Both the position numbers and the translations under genes were made by a program. From Brevibacterium sp. RIT 803 (GTDB lineage: Bacteria > Actinomycetota > Actinomycetes > Actinomycetales > Brevibacteriaceae), in NCBI RefSeq assembly GCF_016892625.1, contig NZ_JAFEMW010000001.1, positions 1,364,001 to 1,428,000 of the forward strand: a stretch of DNA of 64,000 bases, in the 5' to 3' direction. Below the pieces are notes generated by a model. That model saw nothing but the letters and a program-made list of their open reading frames with translations. It ran no database searches and had not been told where the DNA came from. Of the stretch, positions 17,112-25,074 are shown one piece after another. Every line of letters starts with the position of its first letter. Position 1 is the first letter of the stretch.

Positions 17112-18778
17112 CGTGCCTCACCATCCAGCCAAGCGTCGTAGAGCTGGAAGCGCGAGGAGGCTTCGTAATTGAAGTCGTGGACGTCCTTGCCCGTTCCGAT
17201 GACCCCGGAGAGTTCGACGATCGGGATCGAATAGCCTTCGTCGATGAGGACCTTCACAGCTTCAGTGAAGTCCGCCGTGCGTTCGTCCTCGTCGAGTGTC
17301 GAGGTGGTGCGGGCGAGGATCTTGTCCAGTTCGCCAGGCTTCCTGGCGTTGCCATTCTGTTCGCTCGCGCCGAAGTAGTTGCGCAGCACATCGCCGTCGG
17401 CTCGGGTGAGGTTGCCGAAAGTGAGCTCTTCTTTGCCTTCGGCCTGCAGCGCGGTCACCTCGGCGGTGGACTTCTTCTCGAGCTTGAGGTCGAAGCCGAT
17501 CTCACGCAGCTGCTGTTGGACGAGTTCGAGGAACGAGGCATCCTGCCAATAGGTCAGAGTTACACTCAGCGGCTTGCCGTCCTTCTCACGGATGCCGTTC
17601 TCCCCCGGCTTCCAGCCAGCGTCGTCGAGAAGTTTCTTTGCTCCTTCGGGATCGTAGGCGAGGAGGTCGGAAACGTCTTCGTATTCGGGGGTCGATTTCG
17701 CCAGCACCGAGGTGGCCGGTGCCTGATGCTCGGAGATCACCGATTTCAGCTGCTCCCTGTCGATGCCCTTGACCAGCGCCCGACGAACGGACTTATCGGC
17801 GGCGATCGCGCCGGTGAGCTTGGGCACGAGATTATAGACGACGCCCGGATTCGGCCGGGAGACTATTCCCAGGCCCTGTGCTTCGAGGGTCTTCTCATCC
17901 TGGGATTGGACGGAGAAGTCAACGTCGACCTGACCGGAGAGCAGCGAACCGTTGCGCACGGAGGCCTCGGGCACGATCGAGAATTCGATTCCGTCGAGGT
18001 GGGCTGGCCCTTCATGCTTCGCAATCGAGGACGGCCAGTTGTAGTCATCGAACCGTGAGAGCTTGATTGCCTTGTTGTGGACGAAAGAATCCAATGTGAA
18101 GGGTCCTGTGCCGACGATGTCGCCGGTGCAGCGTTCCTCGGCACTCTTTGCGAGTGTGTCCGAGGAGTAGAAGCCCAGTGACATCGTCGAGGTGGCCTGC
18201 AGGAACTGGGCATTGGACTTGTCGAATTCGAAGGTGACCGTCGACTCGTCGGGGGTCGTGATCGACTTGAGCCCGTCGAGGTAGGTCTGTCCGAGCGAGG
18301 CCTTGGCACCGAGGTCCTGAATCGCTTCGAAGTTCTCCTTCACCGAGGCGGATGTGAAGTCGGTGCCGTCCTGGAAGGTGACCCCATCCCGCAGTTGGAA
18401 GGTGAAGGTCTTCGCATTCGCGGATACGTCCCAGCTCTCGGCCAGCCACGGCTTGATCTCCTGAGTCTCGGGATCTTGATCGGTCAGCGAGTCGGTGATC
18501 TGCCGCGTCACATTGAGGGTGACGTTCGTGCCCTGCTGTTGCCCATCGAGGCACGTCGGATCAACGTCGTAGGCGATCTTGAGCGTTCCACCCGACTGCG
18601 GTTTCGCACCAGCATCCGCCTCGGCCTGAGCGTTTCCGGAGCAGCCGGCAAGCAGAAGAGATCCCGCGGCAAGCAGGGAGAGGAGCACCTGACCGCGGGG
18701 TCGGCTGAGTGCAGCGGCGGATCGTAGCGGTGAAGCCGGTTGTTCGGATGCGAGTGAGTGGCTGCTGATGGTGGGCAT
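17108..18778 (-). CDS. Peptide/nickel-type ABC transporter substrate-binding lipoprotein
   Basis: A 556-residue SBP_bac_5 lipoprotein. The signal peptide ends in the lipobox LLLAGC (Cys about 46). The mature part begins with GGTLKIAYDVDPTCLDGQQQGTNV and contains the family motifs LAESWDVSANAKTFTFQLRDGVTFQDGTDF and VRRALVKGIDREQL. The ATG at 18778 is the first one followed by a plausible signal sequence; the frame to 19063 lacks coding character. It is the first gene of the organosulfur-type block. About 580 bp of non-coding sequence lies between it and the divergent ArsR gene. Confidence 0.92.
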   Translation of the reverse strand: MPTISSHSLASEQPASPLRSAAALSRPRGQVLLSLLAAGSLLLAGCSGNAQAEADAGAKPQSGGTLKIAYDVDPTCLDGQQQGTNVTLNVTRQITDSLTDQDPETQEIKPWLAESWDVSANAKTFTFQLRDGVTFQDGTDFTSASVKENFEAIQDLGAKASLGQTYLDGLKSITTPDESTVTFEFDKSNAQFLQATSTMSLGFYSSDTLAKSAEERCTGDIVGTGPFTLDSFVHNKAIKLSRFDDYNWPSSIAKHEGPAHLDGIEFSIVPEASVRNGSLLSGQVDVDFSVQSQDEKTLEAQGLGIVSRPNPGVVYNLVPKLTGAIAADKSVRRALVKGIDREQLKSVISEHQAPATSVLAKSTPEYEDVSDLLAYDPEGAKKLLDDAGWKPGENGIREKDGKPLSVTLTYWQDASFLELVQQQLREIGFDLKLEKKSTAEVTALQAEGKEELTFGNLTRADGDVLRNYFGASEQNGNARKPGELDKILARTTSTLDEDERTADFTEAVKVLIDEGYSIPIVELSGVIGTGKDVHDFNYEASSRFQLYDAWLDGEAR

Positions 18779-19210
18779 GGTCGTCCTGGGTGTGAGAAGT
18801 GAATGTTTGAGAAGCGAATACGAAAGTGAGGCGGCGAAGGGTGCGACTGGCTCTCGACTACTGCTCCGAGGGTGGCGAACGCATGGCAACGCCAGGGCAG
18901 AGGCGGAGGAGCGACTCTCGCGTAGACTCTCTAAGTTACATGGATTGCTCAACACATTGAAGAGAAACTTGGAACATCGATGCGAGAGCACCCCGGCCGG
19001 CGCGCACCCTGAGACCCGGATGCAGGCAGCGGACAGGTGCAATGGAAACGGCGAACCGCCCACGGGCCCTGGAGCAGGTCTAGCGGGTCAATCTCCTGCG
19101 ATGGAGAGGCGCATGCCCATGGGCATCGAACAGTCAAGAGCCTCGAACCGCGTGGCTAGCGCCCAGGCCTGAGTGTTCTTGTATGCGATCATCGCGCCCT
19201 CTGCTGAGAT

Positions 19211-19238
19211 AGTTTCGTCATGTCGTGCTGACGAAACT
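19211..19238. promoter_or_regulatory. 10-bp perfect inverted repeat, candidate operator
   Basis: AGTTTCGTCA at 19211-19220 and TGACGAAACT at 19229-19238 are perfect reverse complements across an 8-base spacer. No T-run follows on either strand, so an operator is more likely than a terminator. It lies about 430 bp upstream of the importer operon start and 120 bp upstream of ArsR. Confidence 0.5.
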
Positions 19239-19321
19239 CACAATATCAGGATTAAAATTGCTCAACAATACCTGTGTGAGATTTCCGTCTTGCGACGTCA
19301 CATTTCGCCCACAGGGAACCA

Positions 19322-19351
19322 TTGACCTTCACGATCGAGCCATGCGATACT
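19322..19351 (+). promoter_or_regulatory. Predicted leaderless promoter of the ArsR gene
   Basis: TTGACC at 19322-19327 and GATACT at 19346-19351 are separated by 18 bases. The start ATG at 19359 begins seven bases after the -10, where transcription would start, and there is no Shine-Dalgarno. A leaderless mRNA is therefore predicted. Confidence 0.55.
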
Positions 19352-19370
19352 TAGCTTCATGGCTAAGTAT
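19347..19370. promoter_or_regulatory. 9-bp perfect inverted repeat over the ArsR start codon, candidate operator
   Basis: ATACTTAGC at 19347-19355 and GCTAAGTAT at 19362-19370 flank a 6-base spacer that contains most of the ATG at 19359. It overlaps the predicted -10. Probable autoregulatory binding site of the ArsR protein. Confidence 0.6.
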
Positions 19371-19733
19371 TCGGAGGAGCTTGATGCGATGTTCACCGCA
19401 CTTGCCGATCCCACGCGGCGCACCGTGATTCATCGCCTCGGCCACGGACCGGCGAGCATCGGAGAGTTGGCAGAGCCCTTGTCGATCTCGCTCCCGTCGT
19501 TCATGAAGCATGTGCGCACCTTGGAGTCGTGTGGGCTGATTCGGACACGGAAGTCAGGACGAGTGCGCACCTGCGCACTCAACCGCGATCGCCTGACGCT
19601 GCTCAATGATTGGCTCGCCGAGCAGAGACTCATCTGGGAGGCCAGCACAGATCGTCTCGAGCAGTTCGTCGCCGGCGACAGCGACACCGGCGACAGCGAC
19701 AGCGACACCACTCACAGTAGGGAAGACTCATGA
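19359..19733 (+). CDS. ArsR-family winged-helix regulator
   Basis: A 124-residue regulator. LDAMFTALADPTRRTVIHRL opens the fold, ISLPSFMKHVRTLESCGLI is the recognition helix, and RKSGRVRTCALN is the wing. No arsenic-type Cys pair is seen. The C-terminal tail after residue 105 is a repetitive GDSDTGDSDSDT stretch from short GGCGACAGC repeats. It is followed by an SRPBCC gene overlapping by ATGA, the common ArsR-AHSA1 pairing. Its start codon lies inside an inverted repeat, suggesting autorepression. A homologous pair is at 42432-43314. Confidence 0.9.
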   Translation: MAKYSEELDAMFTALADPTRRTVIHRLGHGPASIGELAEPLSISLPSFMKHVRTLESCGLIRTRKSGRVRTCALNRDRLTLLNDWLAEQRLIWEASTDRLEQFVAGDSDTGDSDSDTTHSREDS

Positions 19734-20221
19734 CCGCACATCTCGCTCGCACCCGACACATTGACCCCGATCTCGACCTCACGATCCACCGAGTGATTCG
19801 GGCACCCAAGAAGGCCATCTGGTCCGCATGGACGGATCCCGAGAAGCTGGCGAAGTGGTGGATTCCAGAACCGCTCACCCTCCGCGTCGAAGCGCTGGAG
19901 CTGCGTCCCGGAGGGGCCTTGACCACCGTGATGAGCGAGGACGGCGAATCGTTTGTGCCGCACGTCGACGCAGTCTTCCTCGTCATCGAGGACAGCAGTC
20001 GCCTCGTGTTCACGAACGCCGTCAACAGTTCCTGGCACCCGGCTTTTCCCGACCCTGTCTCCATGACCACCGAGATCATCGTGGGCGACCACGCCGACGG
20101 CACCGACTATCAGGCGATCGTCCGCCATGGCAGCCCCGAGCAGCGCGCACGTCATGAGGAGCTCGGGTTCTTCGACGGCTGGGGCACCGTCACCGAGCAG
20201 CTGGCGCTATCGGTGGAGTGA
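19730..20221 (+). CDS. SRPBCC/AHSA1-family protein
   Basis: A 163-residue helix-grip protein: LDLTIHRVIRAPKKAIWSAWTDPEKLAKWWIPEPL, then a GGALTTVMSEDGE strand pair and the C-terminal helix FFDGWGTVTEQLALSVE. These match AHSA1-like START-superfamily domains, which bind hydrophobic ligands. The ATG overlaps the ArsR stop (ATGA), so expression is coupled to its regulator. The ligand is unknown. Confidence 0.88.
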   Translation: MTAHLARTRHIDPDLDLTIHRVIRAPKKAIWSAWTDPEKLAKWWIPEPLTLRVEALELRPGGALTTVMSEDGESFVPHVDAVFLVIEDSSRLVFTNAVNSSWHPAFPDPVSMTTEIIVGDHADGTDYQAIVRHGSPEQRARHEELGFFDGWGTVTEQLALSVE

Positions 20222-20265
20222 GGCGAGCGGGGCGGCGCTTGCGGCAGCACGTGCGGCTGTCGGCC

Positions 20266-21792
20266 TCAGCCGAGGCTGGCCGTCGCCCTGCCACGATCCG
20301 TCACGCTCAGTACGTCACTCTCCGCTGGAATCTGCGCCTTCATGGTGGCGGCCAGCACCAGTGAAGTCAGGAGCGCCGACACGGAGACGAACGTCCAGAT
20401 CAGCGGAGCGATGCCGATGAGAAGCGCAATCGCGATGCCGCCCATTGCCAGAGTGACTGCGATGAGGGCCCGAGTAACAGGACTCAATAGGCGCTGACCC
20501 ACTCGAGCCTCGGAAGTCGAGATGCTCGCCCGCACACCCCTCGCCGCTGCGCGCCCGAACGTGGCCAACCTCTCCTCACCGGGGAACGGGATCTTCGACA
20601 TGGCCATTGCCAAAAGCGCGGCCAGTCCCATCACCGTGATCAGCCATGGCAGCCTGGTCAGCCACCACCAGTTCGATTCGATCTCAGGGAGTACGATCCC
20701 GGTTGCCGACAGCCCATCTCCCGCCGGCACCCCGGACAGCAGCTGAGCTGCGTAGCCCAGCGCTCCGATGAGGGTGATGACGATCGGCATGTGCCACAGG
20801 TAGACCTGGATGCCGTAGGTGTTGCCCCAGGAGATGACACGCTCCCAGATGCGGGCACGGTACTCGTGTCCGACCGCAGTCCGATCCGAACCACCGGACA
20901 CGATGTCGTTCAGGCTCGCATGGCTCAACCGCAGGATGCACATCTGCGCAATGCCCAGCAGCACCAAGGCACCGGTGGGCGGGTTGAGGTTGATGAGCAT
21001 ATTCGGGCTGTAGACCCCGAGCCCGACGAGTGCTCCGAGGCTCACCAGGGACAGCACCATCACGGTCCAAGCCGACCAGGCTCGCACGGGACGATGAATG
21101 GCGTCGGCGTAGAAGAAGCCGAACTGCTGAATCAGGGGCCATACGAACAGGAAGTTGAGATACCCCAGTCCGTTCACTCCCGTGAGTGCGACCAAGCCGT
21201 CCACCGCGACCACAGCACCGGCGAGCGCAGCGATCGTCCGCCTCGGCGCCCTTTCATGAAAGTGCACCGCCAGGGGAACCAGGGAGGTCAGCCCGACGTA
21301 GACGGCGAGGAACCACAGGGGCTGCCCGATGCGAGTGCTCGCCTCGGCGAGCAGGTCTGCGGGAACGCCCAGTTCAGAGGCGATCGACAGTCCTGCACCG
21401 GCGAGGCCGATGAGGGTGGCGACCGGAATGACGAGGCGGCGCAGACGGGCGCGAATATAGTCGGCCCAGGTGCCTCCGGTGGCTTGGGTGCGTCGCCAGC
21501 CGCTGATGGCGGCATACCCGCCGATGAAGAAGAACAGCGGCATGATCTGGAAGAACCACGAGGCAGCTGTGAAGCCAACGGTATGCAGCAGCGCCACCGT
21601 GGGCACAACCTCACCGTCTGCTCCGAGCACGGCTGCGCTCATCATCGAATGCAGGATCACCACGACGACGAGGCAGCCGAAGCGGATCAGGTCGATCGCC
21701 CGGTCCCGGTGCGGTCGATGAGTGGTGCGCCTGGGCAGGACGGGCGGGTGGTTCGCCCCGGCCTCGGGCGGCCTGCTGAGAGTGAGTGACAT
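20266..21792 (-). CDS. Acyltransferase-3 family membrane protein
   Basis: A 508-residue integral membrane protein with about ten hydrophobic segments. The N-terminal RDRAIDLIRFGCLVVVVILHSMM carries the conserved Arg and active-site His of acyltransferase-3 proteins. MPLFFFIGGYAA is also typical. Such enzymes O-acylate extracellular sugars or cell-wall glycans. The start at 21792 is supported by AAGGAG upstream; in-frame codons up to 21921 are not. It is divergent from the nitronate monooxygenase gene and stands alone, not inside the glycan locus further right. Confidence 0.85.
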   Translation of the reverse strand: MSLTLSRPPEAGANHPPVLPRRTTHRPHRDRAIDLIRFGCLVVVVILHSMMSAAVLGADGEVVPTVALLHTVGFTAASWFFQIMPLFFFIGGYAAISGWRRTQATGGTWADYIRARLRRLVIPVATLIGLAGAGLSIASELGVPADLLAEASTRIGQPLWFLAVYVGLTSLVPLAVHFHERAPRRTIAALAGAVVAVDGLVALTGVNGLGYLNFLFVWPLIQQFGFFYADAIHRPVRAWSAWTVMVLSLVSLGALVGLGVYSPNMLINLNPPTGALVLLGIAQMCILRLSHASLNDIVSGGSDRTAVGHEYRARIWERVISWGNTYGIQVYLWHMPIVITLIGALGYAAQLLSGVPAGDGLSATGIVLPEIESNWWWLTRLPWLITVMGLAALLAMAMSKIPFPGEERLATFGRAAARGVRASISTSEARVGQRLLSPVTRALIAVTLAMGGIAIALLIGIAPLIWTFVSVSALLTSLVLAATMKAQIPAESDVLSVTDRGRATASLG

Positions 21793-22125
21793 GTCTGCTC
21801 CTTGTCGGATTGAGCTCCGCTGTTTGCACAGGGCGCTGAGCTCGTCGTTCGATATATCCGAAGCTATGGGCGCGATCACCACCGGCACATCACCTCTGAG
21901 TTCCGACCTGAGTCCGCCCAAGCACTACTTTCGGATGAGGCGGGACTCCACCGACTGGATACCCTCACCCATCCCGCCCAGAGAGCCGCAGCCAAGCGAA
22001 AAGAGTGCCGCAAACCTTCCTGGTGCAAACACCGCGGCCCAACGTGAGTGCAAGAATGGCAACGAGAGCATCACCCGATCAGGGACTCGACTCGTCCCGA
22101 ACGTCCTATTGAGGAGCACGCAACG
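21793..22125. other. 333-bp divergent intergenic region with no recognisable gene
   Basis: Lies between the divergent starts of the acyltransferase and nitronate monooxygenase genes. Overlapping open frames here have no coding character. I see an AT-rich TTCGATATATCCGAA near 21849, a weak imperfect palindrome, and no clear promoter boxes. Confidence 0.5.
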
Positions 22126-23160
22126 ATGACGACGATCGCCTTCGAGACCACCGACCTGCCCATCATCGGAGCCCCGATGGCGGGCGGAACGACGACGCCC
22201 GAGCTCGCAGCAGCGGTCGCCCGTGCCGGCGGATTCCCCTTCGTGGCCGGCGGCTATCTCAGCGCCGAAGCATTGGCCCCTCTGGTCGAGCGCATGCGGG
22301 AGACGACCGAGAACTTCGGCGTCAATCTCTTCGCCCCGAACACTGTGCCCATTGATCGCGCTGCCTTCGACGCCTTCGTCTCGGCACTCGAGCCTGTCGC
22401 GGCTGATCGTGGCGTCGCCATCGATCCCGAGCCCGTCGATGACGACGATCATTACAGCGACAAGGTCGACTACCTCGTCGACAACCCCGTGCCCCTGGTG
22501 TCGATGACGTTCAACATCCCCAGCGCCGAGGTGGTCGATCGTCTCCATGCCGTCGGCACTCAAGTGGTGGCTACCGTGACGACCGCCGCCGAGGCGCGCA
22601 CGGCTGCCGATCGCGGCATCGACGCCCTCATCGTCCAGGGTCCTCGCGCCGGCGGGCACTCGGGCACCGCCGATCCGACACGGTCCATCGAGGATCGGGC
22701 CACCGTCGATCTCGTGAAAGATGTCCTCGCCGAGGTGGATCTGCCGTTGGCCGCCGGAGGCGGAGTCGACAGCCAGGAGTCTGTCGACGAGCTGCTGCAG
22801 GCTGGGGCGAGCGCCGTGGTCGTGGGCACTCTTCTGCTGCTGAGCGATGAGGCAGGCACTGCGCCGACGCATCGGGCGGCCCTGCAGTCCGCGGACTTCG
22901 ACGAGACACAGCTGACCAGGGCATTCACCGGCCGACCAGCTCGTGCGCTGGTCAATGACTTCGTGCGGAAGTTCGATCCGATCGCAGTCGATGCCTACCC
23001 GGCTCTTCATCACCTGACGAAGTCATTCCGCGCCCAGGCGAAGAAGGATGATGACCCGCAGGGCCTGCACCTGTGGGCCGGCACTGGCTATCGCGGCGCG
23101 CAGACAGGCTCAGCGGAGACGATCGTCAAAGAACTCGGCGCCTCCTTCACTCGGAACTAG
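22126..23160 (+). CDS. Nitronate monooxygenase (2-nitropropane dioxygenase family)
   Basis: A 344-residue FMN-dependent TIM-barrel enzyme. PIIGAPMAGGTTTPELAAAVARAGGFPFVAGGYL is the N-terminal flavin-binding region, IDALIVQGPRAGGHSG contains the conserved His, and LPLAAGGGV and ASAVVVGTLLLLSDEA bind FMN phosphate. It oxidises alkyl nitronates in the known family members. GAGGAG precedes the ATG at 22126; the in-frame ATG at 22048 is not supported. Monocistronic, converging on a response regulator gene. Confidence 0.9.
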   Translation: MTTIAFETTDLPIIGAPMAGGTTTPELAAAVARAGGFPFVAGGYLSAEALAPLVERMRETTENFGVNLFAPNTVPIDRAAFDAFVSALEPVAADRGVAIDPEPVDDDDHYSDKVDYLVDNPVPLVSMTFNIPSAEVVDRLHAVGTQVVATVTTAAEARTAADRGIDALIVQGPRAGGHSGTADPTRSIEDRATVDLVKDVLAEVDLPLAAGGGVDSQESVDELLQAGASAVVVGTLLLLSDEAGTAPTHRAALQSADFDETQLTRAFTGRPARALVNDFVRKFDPIAVDAYPALHHLTKSFRAQAKKDDDPQGLHLWAGTGYRGAQTGSAETIVKELGASFTRN

Positions 23161-23214
23161 GCGCCCGCTTCTCCTCGCGGCGGCCCAGCCGTCCGAGGTC
23201 CGACGCTGCTGCGC

Positions 23215-23976
23215 TCAGCTGCCGGCGACGACCAACCCGGATTCGTAGGCGGCGACGACGATCTGGGTGCGATCGCGCAGTCCCAGCTTCGACAGGATCC
23301 GGGACACGTGGGTCTTCACCGTCTGCTCGGCCAGGAACAGGTGCGCAGCCACCTCGGCGTTGGCATGGCCCTTGGCCACCAGCGTCATGACGTCGATCTC
23401 ACGGTCGGTCAGCTGCCCGAGGACGGCAGTGTCCTTGGTGACTTTGGGCCCGCTCACATACTCGGAGATGAGGCGACGGGTCACGGACGGCGCCAAGAGC
23501 GACTGACCGTCGGCGACCACGCGCACAGCTGTGATCATGTCTTCGGCTGTGGCGTCCTTGAGTAGGAACCCGCTCGCTCCCGCGCGCAGTGCCGAGAACA
23601 CGTACTCATCGGCATCGAAGGTGGTGAGCATGATGATCTTCGGGTGGTCCCCCGGCATTGAAAACACCGCACGGGTGGCATCCAAGCCGTTGAGCTTCGG
23701 CATCCTGATGTCCATGAGGATGACGTCGGGCGAGGTTCTGCGCACGAGGTCGACGACCTGCGAACCGTCCTCGGCACTGCCGACGACACTCATGTCCGGC
23801 TGGGCATCGAGAAGGGCTCCGAAACCCTGGCGAACCATGGCCTGGTCATCAACGATGGCGACCCGCGTCGTCTCGGACGAGGGCGGCGGCACCCCGTCGC
23901 GCGCAATCGATCCCGGCGCGGGACTCGGCGTTGGGCGCGGTGTCGGACTCGGACCTGACGCTCCTGCTTCTGGCAT
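23215..23976 (-). CDS. NarL/LuxR-family response regulator
   Basis: A 253-residue regulator. About 35 Pro/Ser-rich N-terminal residues precede the receiver (VAIVDDQAMVRQGF), whose phospho-acceptor is Asp89 (VILMDIRMP). The LuxR domain is visible as LTDREIDVMTLVAKGHANAEVAAHLFLAEQTVKTHVSRIL. It has no adjacent kinase on its own strand, but two NarL-type kinases start close by on the other strand. The kinase at 25071-27113 lacks a regulator of its own and is the probable partner (inference). Confidence 0.92.
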   Translation of the reverse strand: MPEAGASGPSPTPRPTPSPAPGSIARDGVPPPSSETTRVAIVDDQAMVRQGFGALLDAQPDMSVVGSAEDGSQVVDLVRRTSPDVILMDIRMPKLNGLDATRAVFSMPGDHPKIIMLTTFDADEYVFSALRAGASGFLLKDATAEDMITAVRVVADGQSLLAPSVTRRLISEYVSGPKVTKDTAVLGQLTDREIDVMTLVAKGHANAEVAAHLFLAEQTVKTHVSRILSKLGLRDRTQIVVAAYESGLVVAGS

Positions 23977-24103
23977 GCTCTTACGCTACCCGACCCGCAC
24001 TGCCAGAGCCCCTCGAATACCCGTGAAATCAGGCGGACGACTCCCTGCCTGCGCCGATTTCATCCTCAAGTAGCACTTCCGCGTCGGCACAATCACTCCT
24101 TCG

Positions 24104-24109
24104 TATGAT
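24104..24109 (+). promoter_or_regulatory. Candidate -10 box ahead of a 5-codon mini-ORF
   Basis: TATGAT at 24104-24109 ends seven bases before ATG at 24117. That ATG begins a minimal open frame, MTPGP then TAG at 24132-24134, which ends one base before the GTG at 24136 of the DMT gene. I find no good -35. Confidence 0.35.
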
Positions 24110-24135
24110 GCGCCCCATGACACCGGGTCCTTAGC

Positions 24136-25074
24136 GTGCACACCATGATCATCACCGCGATAATCCTCGCCACGCTCGCAGCCTTCTGCTTGGCACTCGG
24201 CACGCATTTCCAGCAGTACGCCGTCGCCACCATGGCGCCCGGGCCCAAACGTCGGGCAACCTGGGCCGCCGGCCTGGGGCTGATGGGCATGGTGACCGTC
24301 CTCAACGTCGTCGCCCTGGGACTCGGCCCCGTCGCCATCGTCCAACCCATCGGCGCGATCTCCCTCGTCTTCGCCGCGCTCATCAGCCGCCGGTACTTCG
24401 GCCTGCAGCTCGGCGCCCCACTGCTCATCAGCATCGGGGTGACGATGTTCTCGATCTTCGCCTTCGTGACCACCTCGGCGCAGTTCTCCCACGAACTCGT
24501 CGCCACCGAGGAAGCGGTGACCTGGCTGCTGGCACTCCTCGTCGCCCTCAGCGTCTTCGGCGCGCTCTTCGCACTCAGCCGGGCCGGGCACATCCCACGA
24601 GTCATCATGACCGGCATCATCTTCGGCACCGTCGCCGCCGCGACCCACGTCCTCGCCAGGACCGTCGTGACCGAGGGCCTGCCCGATTTCGAAACATCGG
24701 GCTCGCGGTGGTGGATGATGCTGGCAGCCGTGGCCCTCGCCTCGGCGGTGGGATTCTGGTTGGTCCAGACCGCCTACGCCTCTGGCCCTCCAGAGACGGT
24801 GCTCGCGGGACTGACCGTCATCGACCCGATCGTGGCTGTGGTCATCGGCGCCGCCTTCTTCGGCGAGTACGCGGGCCTCACCCCCATGGCCATCGGCCTG
24901 CTGCTGCTCGCCGCAGGTGGTGGGGTCGCCGGGGTCTGGATGCTCTCGCAGTTCCATCCCCGCGTCCTCGAATCGAAATCGGTCCCCACAGGGCGCATCC
25001 CAGCAGACGTTCCCGCACACCCTTCACCAGAGCCGCGAACACCGGCACACAACAGCCAAGGAATCCGATCATGA
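24136..25074 (+). CDS. DMT-superfamily membrane protein
   Basis: A 312-residue protein with nine to ten hydrophobic helices. Paired segments, AIVQPIGAISLVFAALISRRYFG in the first half and AGLTVIDPIVAVVIGAAFFGEYAGL in the second, are the internal repeat of drug/metabolite (EamA/NIPA-like) transporters. The soluble C-terminal tail is Pro/Ser-rich. GTG at 24136 or ATG at 24145 could start it; neither has a strong ribosome site. It overlaps the following kinase as ATGA, so transporter and kinase are translationally coupled, hinting that the two sense or export the same compound. Confidence 0.82.
   Translation: MHTMIITAIILATLAAFCLALGTHFQQYAVATMAPGPKRRATWAAGLGLMGMVTVLNVVALGLGPVAIVQPIGAISLVFAALISRRYFGLQLGAPLLISIGVTMFSIFAFVTTSAQFSHELVATEEAVTWLLALLVALSVFGALFALSRAGHIPRVIMTGIIFGTVAAATHVLARTVVTEGLPDFETSGSRWWMMLAAVALASAVGFWLVQTAYASGPPETVLAGLTVIDPIVAVVIGAAFFGEYAGLTPMAIGLLLLAAGGGVAGVWMLSQFHPRVLESKSVPTGRIPADVPAHPSPEPRTPAHNSQGIRS

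Larger units (their letters stand above)
18779..19358. other. 580-bp divergent intergenic region
   Basis: Region between the transporter lipoprotein (minus) and ArsR (plus). I can support no gene in it. It holds a perfect 14-bp palindrome ATGCCCATGGGCAT at 19113-19126, a 10-bp inverted repeat at 19211-19238 and the ArsR promoter at 19322-19351. A 62-codon minus-strand open frame with several cysteines (18949-19137) is not convincing as a gene. Its length would allow a long 5' leader for the transporter operon, but I could not fit a known riboswitch. Confidence 0.6.

Noticed and set aside
18949-19137. 62-codon frame with cysteines upstream of the sulfur-type operon, possible leader peptide or riboswitch
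   Set aside because: No ribosome site and no match to actinobacterial Cys leader peptides. I could not fit a SAM-II or SAM-IV fold, so no leader function is claimed.
20791-21789. Long plus-strand frame opposite the acyltransferase gene
   Set aside because: Low-complexity, very Asp/Glu/Arg/His-rich translation typical of the antisense of a membrane protein gene.
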